Shown: positions 39,141-50,007, counted from the stretch's first letter. The stretch is 64,000 nt of DNA from Kalaharituber pfeilii (GCA_015179045.1 WHUZ01000155.1:1-64000), one strand, 5' to 3'. Notes: generated by a model from the sequence alone, not told the origin. Numbers and translations: made by a program.

Positions 39141-41128
39141 ATGACTGTATCTCTTCTCCGTGCCCGCGAAATTATTGCTGCTATGCTGGCTGCATATTTA
39201 ATAAAGCCTGAGAAGGGGGAAAGATATGGGCTAAACCCCAGTGCTGCGAAAACCCGTTTGCAGGCTTATGCCTTTTCTCATGGCTTCTTGATTTTGGTGG
39301 CAAGTGGCTCAGAGCAATGTGGAAGGATCCGCTATAGATGTGTCTACTATGGTGATGCTCCTCGCAATCGCTATAGTTTAACAGCCACTGCTGTGACCCA
39401 AAAGGAATATAAAGCTAGTGATGGTATGAGCAAGACTGACCCTGGAAAAAAGCTTCGTCAATGCCAGGCCTTGGTAAGTTAATTATAAATATATCTTTTA
39501 GTTTGGATATTAACTATTGAGGTAGCATTGACACCTTGGCTGCAAATGGGAGATATATATATCCCTACAGAAGATGGAAAAGACCAGCAAAGGTAGCATT
39601 CCAAAGGAATGGTTTATAGGAGTAAAGCAACTTGAGCATACCCATGAGATGGCAGAAAATTCATTTGATTATCCGGAACATTTTACATTCAGCTAAGACC
39701 ATGAGAAGCTTCTTGCAGAAGCTCATCGTCTTAAAGAAGCTGGTGTTAGTCATACACAAGCAAATAATATCCTTCTTACACCTATTGGGCATAAACCTAT
39801 TACAATAATAGTAATCCAGTTTGTGAGATGCTGATAGCATCTCACAAACTATGAATCGCATTTTTCAGTTGTTAGACAATGCAAATATGCATTGTATTCC
39901 ACGCTATACAACAATTCAGCAACAACAACTGGAACCTGAGGTCCAATGCCTAGATGCCCTTTTCTTTACATCTAATAGCCAAATTCATCGAGCAAAACGC
40001 TTTCCATCCGGTTTTATGATGGAGTTGGATAATACATTTCGTACGAATAAGGATAAGATGCCCCTTCTATCAGTTGTTGGAGTTACCAACTCTGGTGCTA
40101 CGTTTCTTATTGGCTTGTGCTTTATTCGTAATGAGAATACAGCTGATATTGAGCATGCTTTAAAAGCTATGCAGCAACTGATATGGACGACTACAAGCCA
40201 CCAAGTGTTTGTATGACTGATCAAGGACTAGCTCTACAAAGTGCAATTGCGAGTATTTATCCTGAAATGAAACATTAGTTATGTACTTAGCATATGTTTC
40301 AAATAGTGAGCGGCACGAGCCGAGCCAGAGCTCGCGCGAGCTAGGTCGAGCTCGACTGATCTTGAGCTCGAGCCGGCTCGAGCTCAAACGAGTTAAGATC
40401 ATGCTTGTGTTTTTCTTGACAGCTCGCTAAAATGCTTAGCCAGTGCAAGGTTTCATAAACTGTAAATACCTAATATAGTAATAATTAGAGACTTGGAGCT
40501 CATTCTGACCTACCAACAACTTCGAAATGCTCAATTTAGCTGATAGTAGTGAGAAAGATGAAAATTTTAGCTTAGTTTAGTTTAGTTTGTCAATATTATG
40601 TATATAATCAATCCAGGCTCGAGCTCATGCCACGCCAGCTCGAGCCAGCTCGAGCCGAGCTCACTTACTCACGAGCTGGCTCGAGCTCACCCTCCAGCTC
40701 GGCTCGAGCTAGCGCGTGCCGCTCACTAGTTTCAAAATATCTGGAACCGGGTCTGTACAGTACATAAGGGAATGACATCTGAGGTTGCAAGTGAGGATGC
40801 ACTAAAGATTGTTCGAACAGCATCTGGTACCCCAACCTCACGTAATCCAAAGAAAAAAGGCACTGCCCGGGGGCCTACTGGTGCTGAAGTGGCTGAAGCT
40901 GAGTTAGCTAAATGGCGAGCTATCCAAGAACGTGATAATATTGCTGAAAATCATACTTAGGATGTTATCATTCTGCACTCACGGCGAAAAGTGACTAAAA
41001 TGCCGGAAGATCATGAAATTCAGGAGTGTGATGATAGTGCAGATAATCACACTCCGGATGTGATTGTTCTGCAGTCACGTAGGGTAGTTCAGGAGGATAC
41101 TGAAGTAGATACCGAAGTACTGGATTAG
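39141..41128 (+). pseudogene. MULE 1 transposase, disrupted
   Basis: The first part (39141-39480, SAAKTRLQAYAFSHGF, CGRIRYRCVYYGDAPRNRYS) resembles a FAR1-type DNA-binding domain and ends at a possible GTAAGT donor. Then come EHTHEMAENSFDYPEHF and a helical block. The catalytic part (39851 on) has FMMELDNTFRTNKDKMPLLS (first Asp), VGVTNSGATFLIGLCF and MTDQGLALQSA (second Asp), but TAG codons replace Trp-like positions near LCT and HMFQ. The 425-bp MITE is inserted at HMFQ, and the frame resumes after it (NIWNRVCTVHKGMTSEV). The end contains RGPTGAEVAEAELAKWRA and DVIVLQSRR. It is inactive. Confidence 0.75.
40304..40728. mobile_element. hAT MITE derived from the neighbouring hAT
   Basis: A 425-bp element with TAGTGAGCGGCACGAGCC termini, the same GAGCTCGAGC-rich arms as the 34420 element and the perfect 8-bp duplication GTTTCAAA (40296-40303, 40729-40736). 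No coding capacity. It can only move with a transposase supplied in trans, such as the one at 35900. Confidence 0.9.
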
Positions 41129-41309
41129 GTGGTCTAGTGGCGTGGTAGATAATGATGTGAACATGGGTGTGAACATGGTTGTATGTACTAGTAGACTAGC
41201 GGATGCTTTAAATATATATCTGGCTGGCGCCTCTTATCTCTACTTCCATCCAGTCAGAAAAGTGACTGGATGGAGACATTCCGGAGGGCCTGCGTATGTA
41301 CACTTGAGG

Positions 41310-41450
41310 ATGCGGTCCGTAATTGATAACGTAGAGCATATGAGTCTGTAGTTGATAACGCAGTGAATATTAGAATGTAGTTTATAACGTAGTAAATATA
41401 AGGCCATAGTTGAGAATACAGTGAATATCAGGCCATAATTGAAGATACAT

Positions 41451-41451
<1 letters not shown>
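41310..41451. repeat. Tandem ~30-bp repeat, about 4.5 units
   Basis: Diverged units of the type GTAGTTGATAACGCAGTGAA, TATTAGAA(C). Confidence 0.55.
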
Positions 41452-41481
<30 letters not shown>

Positions 41482-41581
41482 CACGTGGCCCCGCATGCAG
41501 CTGTTTTTTTTTTTTTTTTTTTATTCCACGTGACCCCGCATGCAGCTGTTCGCCAAGGCAGGGCGTTCGCCATGGCAGGGC
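41452..41581 (-). mobile_element. Family B LINE insertion with two tails in tandem
   Basis: Flanked by the perfect 11-bp duplication GAAGATACATG (41441-41451, 41582-41592). Within 130 bp it holds two poly(T) runs, each followed by CACGTG(G/A)CCCCGCATGC, AGCTG. The 17-bp unit GTTCGCCAAGGCAGGGC is also repeated as GTTCGCCATGGCAGGGC. Confidence 0.85.
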
Positions 41582-41592
41582 GAAGATACATG

Positions 41593-41954
41593 ATTGAAAA
41601 AGTACAAAACGCTGCGTGCCACCGTAAATACTTACCCATTGAAGAGGCGAACCGACTCGGAGTGGCATCCAGATGCTGTCCTCTGAAAGGTTCTGTCACC
41701 GTGACAGGCGGTTGACGTCTTATGGCGTCAATGCGTCTGACGCCTTAGGACGCGGACAATCTTTTTTTGCCCATGTATTACAAAAATTCTCATATTCCAA
41801 AGCATGCAATATTCCAATAGAATATGGTATTCTTCCAATTTAGTATAGTTCTATTTGATATTTCTTTTTATTATGTAGAAGATTCTAGCATTCATTTAGA
41901 ATATAGGTTCGAGATAGTTCTGTTTTTCATGTACATAGTTATAGAAACTTCACT
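41593..41954. other. Unassigned spacer
   Basis: Contains the short GACGTCTTATGGCGTC / CTGACGCCTTAGGACGC near-repeat at 41714-41752. No gene. Confidence 0.35.
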
Positions 41955-42088
41955 CATTGTTCTGGACTGGCCTGCTTGCGGCCAAGGCCGGCCTGAAATA
42001 ATGAAGGCCCAGATTTTGTAGTTCGGCCCGGCCCAGGCCGCACATGCACCCCAGCCTACATAGGTTGGCCAGCGGGTTGGGAACACTG
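41955..42088. mobile_element. GC-rich MITE relic, related to 2781-2920
   Basis: GGCCAAGGCCGGCCTG, CGGCCCGGCCCAGGCCG and the right end GGTTGGGAACACTG. The left end is unclear (near CATTGTTCTGG). Confidence 0.35.
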
Positions 42089-42099
42089 TGCCGGAATCC

Positions 42100-42141
42100 G
42101 CGGCATGCGATTAATGAAATAAAAAAAAAAAAAAAAAAAAA
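42100..42141 (+). mobile_element. 42-bp family A LINE micro-insertion
   Basis: GCGGCATGCGATTAATGAAAT (half of the tail hairpin) plus 21 A, flanked by the perfect 13-bp duplication TGTGCCGGAATCC (42087-42099, 42142-42154). Confidence 0.9.
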
Positions 42142-42330
42142 TGTGCCGGAATCCAGCAATAAGTTTTCTCAAATTGCGAATTCCAAAATTACTCCCATAT
42201 ATGGCAGATCTCATCACATATAATAATAAAAGTGTAGCTAAGCTCTTAACTTCTTCATAAGATTGTTTAATAAATAAAGTTTCCAGGGACTGGAAACGAT
42301 ATAGCTCTTATAACAAGTGTCGTCAGCAAA

Positions 42331-42356
42331 TTTTTTTTTTTTTTTTTTTTATATCA
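42331..42356 (-). mobile_element. 26-bp family A LINE micro-insertion
   Basis: Twenty T plus ATATCA (the reverse complement of TGATAT-poly(A), the last bases of family A), between two perfect copies of GTCGTCAGCAAA (42319-42330, 42357-42368). Confidence 0.9.
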
Positions 42357-42481
42357 GTCGTCAGCAAATAAAACCCTGTACCACTAAACGACTAAAAATC
42401 CAACCAGTCAAAACGAAACCAAAACAAAAATGAAAATAAAGTAAAATGAAAAAAAGAACCGCAAGAGCAAAGATAAACATA

Positions 42482-42516
<35 letters not shown>

Positions 42517-42553
42517 TCTTTTTCCCTGCTCCTCTCATTTCTGTAGATGACTT

Positions 42554-42578
42554 TTTTTTTTTTTTTTTTTAATTTCAC
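42554..42578 (-). mobile_element. 25-bp family B LINE micro-insertion
   Basis: Seventeen T plus AATTTCAC (the reverse complement of GTGAAATT-poly(A), the last bases of family B), between two perfect copies of GTAGATGACTT (42543-42553, 42579-42589). A further T32 run at 42484-42515 lacks both tail and duplication. Confidence 0.85.
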
Positions 42579-42800
42579 GTAGATGACTTGAACGGAAACA
42601 ATAGAAATACGAAATGTGGATGATCTGAAGATGAATATCGATACCGAGACATCCCAAATTGTCAGACCCGGATAAAGGCGCTCATCATAACCAAAACTGG
42701 TAACGTCACTTCTAACATATGCTGAAGAAAGAACCAGGAAATAATTTTCATGCTCTGATGCTGCAAAAGGTCCGACGAGCTAAACAGAAGACATGCACGG

Positions 42801-44800
42801 TCACTTCTGAAGTCCGGCCGACTGAATCCCTGGGAACGAGTTCAACGCTGGCATGATTTGCTGCCGCCAGAGCTGGAGCTCGGCCATTTCCTTCTTTTGG
42901 CCTTCGAATTTCTGCTCAAGCTCTCGCTTGCTATCGGTCAGGTCTGCGACTTTCTGCTCAAGCTCTCGCTTGTTATCGGCCAGGTCTGCGACTTTCTGCT
43001 CAAGCTCTCGCTTGCTATCGGCCCATTTTCTTTCAACGACTTTATTTTTCTCTTCCAACTCCCGATTAAACTCGTTGAATCTTCCATCCATTTCCGCCTT
43101 GTCAGGCTTCTGATCCAACTCCTCAGGCCGGGGAACCCAGCGGTTGTCCAGCGCCTCTTGGAATGCCTGACGCCGCAAGTTCTTCATGTAATCCGCGCCC
43201 CAACTGGTAATTTCCAGAATCCAGGAAGATCCCTGCCAGCCTGCTTTGCCCCGTGATCTGCTCCCCAGTTGTGCGCGTTCTGCCCGCCTAGCAAGTAGGG
43301 AGGCCTGTTTCTCGTTGAAATGTCTCCTGGTCTGAATCGCCGCCTTCAGGCTTCTGAAGTCGCTCAACATTTCCGCTGGCGGAGCTTCTGTCGCATTAAG
43401 GCCGAGCAAGAAACGGGTGACACTGACTAATGTCTGAACGCGAATCTTCCCGGGATTCCCTGGAGATGTCCACGAGAAGGCTCTAGCAATGTCCTCGGGC
43501 GGGTGAGATTCAAGCCATAAGAGGAGCTCGGCCGCGTCAGCGTAGCTGAGAGAGTGAACCGAAGCGTTGAGAAGGTCAAAAACGGCATCTTCCGGTGCCG
43601 ATGCATCTGGAGTGGAGAGAATAACGAAGTTGCCCCGCTCTTCACTGGAGCTTGTGCCCGCAGTGCTATTTCTGGATGTCAACGCAGAATTCTGCGAAGC
43701 GTGCAAAGTGGCACCTTCCGGGTTGGATGTTGACAGGGATTTCTTGGCACTTTTGTTCTGTTGGATGTAGCGGAGAAAGGCTGACTTGGTAAGGCAGTAA
43801 TTGTGCAGTTGCCGCGGGGGCCGAGACGCAGCCTCAGTTGAAGGGTTATCAGGCGCTTGTGGGACATTCTGCTCGCTTCCCACAGCGATTTGATCGTTGT
43901 CAGCGATTTCGGATTCCGTACCATCGTCATCTGGTACGGGATTCTCGCCCTCGCGCAGTTCAGCATCGTCGGAGGGAGCCATGTGCTTCTTCACCCTGTC
44001 TTCGAGTGGAATTGGGCACTTATCGTACTCAAGAAAGCAGAAGAACTGTGCAATACACGGAATCATGGTTAGTCATTATCTCAAGGAACTCTTCATGCAA
44101 AAACTCAAGGTCAACATACGAGTTCTAGTATATCTCTTGTTTGAGTTTTTTTCTGCGCCAGCAGTCCTGCCTTTCCTGCGCGCAGAAACTGTTGAAACTC
44201 CTCCCCAGCGGCCTCTGTATCGTCACCGTGCCCAACAAAAATGACGTGATTGTCTGGCTCCTGTGGGGCCTGCTTCAAAACTTTGCGTATGGCCTCTTCG
44301 TACGCGCGGCGGCAGGAGCGAGACATAGCCGTCATTTTATTTTTACTCGATGCTGTGCTTGCAGGGGACAACGTTGATGCTTCGGCTCCATCGCCGGAAA
44401 CTGACGATCTTGTGCCTCTGGTGGTTGGAGAGTGCGGAGATATCATTTCCATTTCGGCTTTTTGCCAGCGGAGTGTGGAAATAGCATTAGGAACCGTGAG
44501 GCCACCGCTCCAATATATGCGTGTGGCTTTTACGGTTCTAGGAGCATTGTGTACCTGCGAATGGCGTTTGCCGTACGGCCTCCTCGGTCGGCGCTGGTGA
44601 CTGGAACTAGGAGCATTCTGTAGCTGCGAATGGCGTTTGCCGTACGGCCTCCTCGGTCGGCGCTGGTGACTGGAACTAGGAGCATTCTGTAGCTGCGAAT
44701 GGCGTTTGCCGTACGGCCTCCTCGGTCGGCGCTGGTGACTGGAAAACTGCGGCTGAGTGGCCACCGAGCCAGTGCCGGGACAGGGGCGCGCGCCCAACAT
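42801..44800 (-). CDS. Unknown two-exon coiled-coil protein, 641 aa
   Basis: Exon 1 is 44800-44120 and exon 2 44045-42801, with intron 44046-44119 (GTATGT donor, GCACAG acceptor, phase 0). The N-terminus (after MLGARPCPG) has a 23-aa basic repeat in three copies (SSHQRRPRRPYGKRHSQLQ). A Ser-rich linker follows, then AIRKVLKQAPQEPDNHVIFV. Exon 2 has FFCFLEYDKCPIPLEDRVKK, an acidic Ser/Glu-rich segment, a helical domain (LSYADAAELLLWLESHPPED, TRFLLGLNATEAPPAEMLSD), KAGWQGSSWILEITSWGADY, and a C-terminal coiled coil with a 14-aa repeat (KRELEQKVADLADN) in three to four copies. No catalytic motif is recognised. The basic repeat and coiled coil suggest a scaffold or nucleic-acid-associated role (inference). 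Confidence 0.65.
44533..44742 (-). repeat. 69-bp tandem repeat, three copies, in a coding exon
   Basis: Nearly identical units (GGCCTCCTCGGTCGGCGCTG, CTGCGAATGGCGTTTGCCG) encode the 23-aa basic repeat of the gene at 42801-44800. The third unit, distal from the start codon, differs at several bases. Confidence 0.85.
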
Positions 44801-46399
44801 GGAGGTACGGTAATAAGAGGGGGGAAGGGGAAGGAGTTAAAGTTTAGTTTGAACTGGCAGAATGGAGGGGGGCTACGACTAGAGAACGGAATGGGGGGAT
44901 CTAGAGAGGAGGATCTGGAGCAAAAGTGCGGCCTGAGTGCGGAGCTGAAGGCAGAGGGAGCCCACAGGGTTTTCTTGCTTAAAGTCTGCTTGCGCTCACC
45001 GAAGGCCGTAGAGAGGACTGCGAGGCAAACGGTCAGCGTCTGGGGTACCAGCGGGACGAGCTCTGCGCCCAATTCGTCCATCATGGGGTTGCGCACAGCT
45101 GCATTGCAGTCTGTCGTGCTTGTAAGGACTCAGCCAGCCCCACCCATAGCTACCCGGGCACATGCGGCGAGCTGTGGTGATCCGCCGGTTGAGTGCTGGC
45201 CACCTCATTCTAGTCCCCCGTGCGGCAACGCACATCTACAAACAACCACACTGGCCAACGAGCTGCCCGTGCGGCAGTGCCCACATCTCAATCGTAAGAG
45301 TGGATGTTTGCATAGAGCACTGTGCTGTTCAGCATTGGTTTAAAGAATTCTAATCACTTGTTACATCTGCAGTAACCAGCGTGCATTAATCCATTCAAGA
45401 ACGAGAATCTCGCTTTGATACCAGTGAATGCAAACATTCCAAATTGACTCTTTTTCGGTGTTACTGCTAGGATCGAGCCTGTCACATTGGATTCTGTTGT
45501 ATAGTGCCTTATTGGATTTCCGTTGAGGACTTGAGCAAAACATTTCAACAAGTTCAACGCCTTGAAACGCAACTGAAAGAAATTGCAAATTAAAATGATG
45601 ATCTGCCCTAAAAAACCTTCATAAAATGATACATTAGGGTACAAAGGATAATTCTAAGTGGTACTGAGTGTTTTGATTTTGAGTCTTCTCTAAAATTTGG
45701 TCGGGAAAGGGGCGTAATGGCTGCGCTTAGAAATTGCCAAAATAGTATAGTATGGTTAAGCATTCCCCTCAAAGAAGGTAGCTAACTAAATGTGTACCCT
45801 CCTTCACTCTCTCCTATTTCTCCTCGGACAGAACAAAAGGAGCGCTTACTGTGTTTCACCACATCTCGACGCACACCACAATTCGACGCACTTTCCCACC
45901 AAAACTAGCCACGCAGAAGAGCGTGCACCTCAACCACTAGAGCAGAATTTTGTAAGCGCTATTTAGAGATACTAAATAAATATTTGTGCTTCATGTTTAG
46001 CACCTCTGCTCACTCAAAGAAAGCACTCTCAAGGAATTATGGCACAGCGAAATTTGTAACAATGTCTTGGCATCTATTTGTATGGGATTCTCATACAATA
46101 TTTCAGCAGACTGAACATACTACTCTTTTTAAGCACTATCATACCAGTGGCCATAGTATTGTGATCCAAGGGCCTCCCCTAGTTGTATATTGATTCACTT
46201 GATTTTATTCGGTCCATTTTGATGTATTGCATAGTTGGCATGCTGATATATATTTTCAGGTGCTCTTCCGATACTATTCATATGCAATATTTCTACTCCC
46301 TCCGTCCTCCCCCAACATCTCCATCAGACTCTGGAGTTGATCTCCCTCTCCTTCTCTTGGTTTTGGGTCAAACCTAGCTTGTGGATATGCATACTCAGG
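44801..46399. other. Region without a recognised gene
   Basis: Frames occur at 44699-45343 (plus) and 45354-45644 (minus, preceded by a TTTCAG acceptor-like site; EKESIWNVCIHWYQ in one frame), but none has a known domain. One minus frame may be a decayed exon. Confidence 0.3.
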
Positions 46400-46436
46400 T
46401 TTCTTTGTTTTTTTATTTCACGTAACCACGCTTGCA
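46400..46436 (-). mobile_element. 37-bp family B LINE micro-insertion
   Basis: TTTCTTTGTTTTTTT, ATTTCACGTAACCACGCTTG, then GCA. The flanks GCATACTCAGG / GCATACGGAGG (46389-46399, 46437-46447; two mismatches) look like an aged duplication. Confidence 0.65.
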
Positions 46437-46458
46437 GCATACGGAGGTGTCTCAAACC

Positions 46459-46573
46459 CCTTTGTCTTTATGGTTTTATATGCTATTTATTTTTTCCGTT
46501 TATTATTCTGCATGTATCTACACCCTCGCCGTAGCCTACAAGGCGGTATGCGAGTAATGAAATAAAAAAAATT
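46459..46573 (+). mobile_element. Family A LINE tail, 115 bp
   Basis: About 60 bp of 3' UTR, then CTCGCCGTAGCCTACAAGGC, GGTATGCGAGTAATGAAAT and poly(A), flanked by TGTCTCAAACC (46448-46458, 46574-46584). It abuts the previous insertion directly. Confidence 0.85.
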
Positions 46574-46584
46574 TGTCTCAAACC

Positions 46585-47446
46585 TTACCCTTGCCGGCTG
46601 TGATTGGACAGGCTTAAACCTGCCCAATCGGCAATGGACACTGATAAATACCAACGACCTACAGATGACTCTGGCTATAATGAACCTCTTTTGAGTGAGA
46701 GCCTGGCTATGATACAGGGATGGCCGAGATTCTTTGTTTTCACAGGTGCCCTCGCTATAGTGAAAACAGGTCATAGTGAAGAAAATCGGTCGGATTCTTG
46801 GCCTTCATAATAGCCAGGGTCACCTGTATTCGGAGGGAATTTCGAGATGAACCTGGCTACGATGAAAATTGGTGCGGTTCTTGGTCTTCATGTACGTAGC
46901 CAGGATCACCTGTAATTTGTAAGGATGCAAATTTTTAGTTAGAACCAATGAGATGTTCACAACACTCCTACCCCTGTTGAAGGGTGTTGAAGCCTGCAGA
47001 GCTATCCCTGTTGAAGGATGTTGTAGCTGCCAAGCCATCATGGAGAAACTGCAACATTTATCGCCAGGCTTCCACCCGCTTCAACAAGGATTTGTGCAAC
47101 TTCAAGTCAACTCAATGCATGTTATCGATTCTTCTAGATTACCCCTCATCTCCAAGCGGTCCATATAACTCATCTAGTAATTTGTTTCTTTTGCACACAA
47201 CCACCTCGACAGCTTTGTCTCTATTCGCTGCTTCAGGTTGCTCAATCAGACAGTATGCTTCGTACACATTTGTTTGTCTGAAAATATAAGGTTGGGAGAG
47301 TATATGCTAGTGTGGTAGTAACATTAGTCGTAACAGCCTTCTCATACCAATCTGTCTGCGTACGGTCCGTAGGGCTGCAATAATCAAACTGAGCCACTTG
47401 ATGGTGAATACCTTAATGGCTGGTGGGGCATGTGACAGAAACGAGT
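46585..47446. other. Region with small palindromic elements, no gene
   Basis: 46745-46828 is a short MITE-like unit (CAGGTGCCCTCGCTATAGTG .. AATAGCCAGGGTCACCTG). Similar sequence follows at 46850-46915 (GAACCTGGCTACGATGAAAA .. GTAGCCAGGATCACCTG). They resemble the pogo/Fot-type ends at 47728. Confidence 0.45.
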
Positions 47447-47727
47447 GTTAGGACTTTTTTTTTTCTTTTTTTTTCTTTCATTACTCGCATGCCGCCCTGT
47501 GGGCTATGGCGAGGTTTAGCTACATTAAGTATGAAAAACAGGACTAACTAAAACGCTAAAGGCAGTGCCTATAGAAAAATAGCTCTCGATGTGATGCCGC
47601 TAGTGTCTTCCTGCCCATTCCATCAGTTCCACCAATTTGTCTCTTTCCCCTTCTGATTTAGGAGGTGTCTGTAGATCTGCGTATCCTCCCGGCCATTTTC
47701 GCTTCCATACTTCATACTCGTTGAGTA

Positions 47728-48416
47728 CAGTCTACCCTTGCTATAACGAAACTCGCTATAGCGAAAATACCGAAAATTGAACGGAGCTAGTCTCGTAACC
47801 AGGAACGGAGCCATTATTCCGTTCGCACTCAAACAGCTCCTGCTATAACGACAATCCACCAAATAACGAAACGAAAATTAGACTGAGTGAAAGTTATTTC
47901 TGTCTACATACAAATAATTCTTGCTATAACGAAAAATGGCTAGTGGGATGCATGACTAATCAAGAACCACCCAATTGCACAACTAGAAACTCTCTAGTTA
48001 TCATAGTTCTGGCCCAATTCCACAAAAAATGGTGTGCGTGGATTGTACCGGATTCATTGTCGAACTGCATCTAGGGTTTCTTTTTGTTTTTGCAGCTCCA
48101 GTCTTCTTTTTGCATAGTTGCTGCTTTGTAGGTAATTTTGCTTCAACAACATGGTTGATTTTTGCATCTGCATAGTACCTGATCAATACGTCTGTACTCT
48201 CAATTTTGTACACTCATTTTTTCCTACTCCGGTTATTTCCATAAGGAGGAAATCACAGAGTTAAAATCTGTTGCCATAAATTCCTCAAGTACTCGGGCTT
48301 CTAAATTCAGCTGCCAAGGACATGACTAATCTTGCCACAATATTCTATAACGAAACCTTGCTATAACGAAAAAAAAGTGCCAGATTTTTCATTTTCGTTA
48401 TAGCAAGGTTAGACTG
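47728..48416. mobile_element. Pogo/Fot-type TIR element (TA target) inside the LINE knuckle
   Basis: Ends CAGTCTACCCTTGCTATAACG.. and ..CGTTATAGCAAGGTTAGACTG with TA on both sides (47726-47727, 48417-48418). Internal fragments repeat the GCTATAACGAAA block. No transposase is recognised. Confidence 0.8.
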
Positions 48417-49407
48417 TATATGAACTGTGTTTTCCATTGCCTTGCCGCACCATCTGCACTCCGGGCCGTCCGCCTTCCCGATCTGATGTCTCCATTGTCG
48501 TAGGCCTTTGTTTCCCAGTATGCCGGCGAGCGGGATGACTCCGGACAGGTACTTTTTACCTGTCCGCTCAGGGACAGGTAGTTCCTTGTACGGTAAGCGG
48601 ATCGCCAGTGGCGTGCGCTAATATGCAGAGTTTTCAAGGGTGGTGAGCTCGCATGTACCCGACTACAACTTCATGTATATCGAAGATATGGTTGCTACCC
48701 ACTCACAGCTTTTCTCTTTCGCCTCCGCTGTCGCGGAATCATTTACCAATTACCACTTGATAGCCAGGACGCGTGGTCTTTCAACAAAGCCAGCTGCCAC
48801 TACCTCCGAAGTTGACCATACATCCATTAGGTCTACCAGTAATACAGACCATTTATTATGTACTTGTGTTGTTGCTGCGTCCTAAATGGCCGAATAATAA
48901 AAAAAAAGCTGTTACCGCAATTTTGTAAATACTTGGCTGAAGAGCTTTAATAGTATATAAGGCTCTTGAAAACTGTTCTAGCATATATTTTCTACTTATT
49001 CAATAGCTTACCATGCCCACTCTCACTCAGCATTACCTAACATTTAACATTACCTATCATCTCGGTCTTATTCTGCTTAGCAATACCTATCCCCTATGCA
49101 TATCCTTTTATACCTAAATAGGCAATATGGGTGATAGATATGATATTTCTGTACTTCATTGAAGTACTCCAATTACTAAAGAGCAGTATACTTTTAATGA
49201 TGTATTATATTATTTTCAAGACTATGCATTAGTTACTGGATTTATAGTTGTAGTTTATAAATATCAACGATTCCTCTTTAGCTTCTCCATCCATGCTGGC
49301 AAATCAAAGGCCCAATAGCACCCATAAAATAGACAATGACCGACAGAGAAGTACCTACAGATCTACCTATTACAATACCTCAATAGCGGCCACAAGACCA
49401 ATATACT

Positions 49408-49865
49408 CCCTGACACACCCATCCAGCCCCGGTACCACCACTCCCAAAGAAGGCATCGTAGGACATGGGATAGCCCTGAGGAAGGACCTCAGGAATGTCC
49501 GGAGATGGATGGAAGCAGACAATAAAGACATAGGAAAGATTACGGGGATCAGATGGCTGAGGAACAAGACGATACTGAGGGAGGAAGGGAAAAAGACAAG
49601 TTCGGTAGTTGTATACCTGGAGGACACAACGGAAGTAGACCGGGTGAGACTAGGAAGAAGATTGTTGAGAGCCTGCCGGTACGAGTCAGACAGAGGACGG
49701 AAATAGGCAAAGGACGTCCCCCTGCATCGGCTTGGATCATCCACCCATAATACCAGTGAGAGTCGTGGGTTTCATGTAGCTACATTTTATTTTTCCTTTA
49801 CTTTAATAAAGACCCTCGCCATAGCCCATAGGGCGGCACGCGAGTATTGATATAAAAAAAAAAAA
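49408..49865 (+). mobile_element. 5'-truncated ORF1-only LINE, element 4
   Basis: Perfect 14-bp duplication AAGACCAATATACT (49394-49407, 49866-49879). ORF1 C-terminal domain: IVGHGIALRKDLRNVRRWM, GIRWLRNKTILREEGKKTSS, RLGRRLLRACRYESDRGRK, stop at 49706. The 3' UTR, CTCGCC..GCGAG hairpin and poly(A) follow. No ORF2 sequence. Confidence 0.9.
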
Positions 49866-49956
49866 AAGACCAATATACTAATCAAGGCTGACATCTCCTT
49901 CTATGATTATTATATGACCAAGAACAGTTATATGGCACCCTTACTGGTGAGAAGGC

Positions 49957-50007
49957 ATCGCCATAGCCCCATGGGCAGCAAGCGATCAAAAATATGAAAA
50001 AAAAAAA
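49957..50007 (+). mobile_element. 51-bp family A LINE insertion
   Basis: ATCGCCATAGCCCCATGGGC, AGCAAGCGATCAAAAATATG and poly(A), flanked by TGGTGAGAAGGC / TGGTGAGCAGGC (49945-49956, 50008-50019; one mismatch). Confidence 0.85.

Larger units (their letters stand above)
38821..41285 (+). mobile_element. MULE 1 (Mutator-like transposon)
   Basis: Inverted repeats of about 105 bp (GAATGTCTCCATCCAGTCA.., ending near CTAGTACATACAACC; 38821-38925 and 41178-41281) with the 9-bp duplication GGGCCTGCG (38812-38820, 41286-41294; the right end has ~4 extra bases). Each terminus carries an 11-bp-stem hairpin (CCATCCAGTCA..TGACTGGATGG). It is inserted in a LINE and is itself disrupted by a hAT MITE. Confidence 0.85.

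Noticed and set aside
42484..42515. T32 run as another LINE micro-insertion
   Set aside because: No tail bases of either family and no flanking duplication could be found.
44699..45343. 214-codon plus frame as a gene
   Set aside because: Overlaps the antisense 69-bp coding repeat of the better-supported minus gene and shows no domain.
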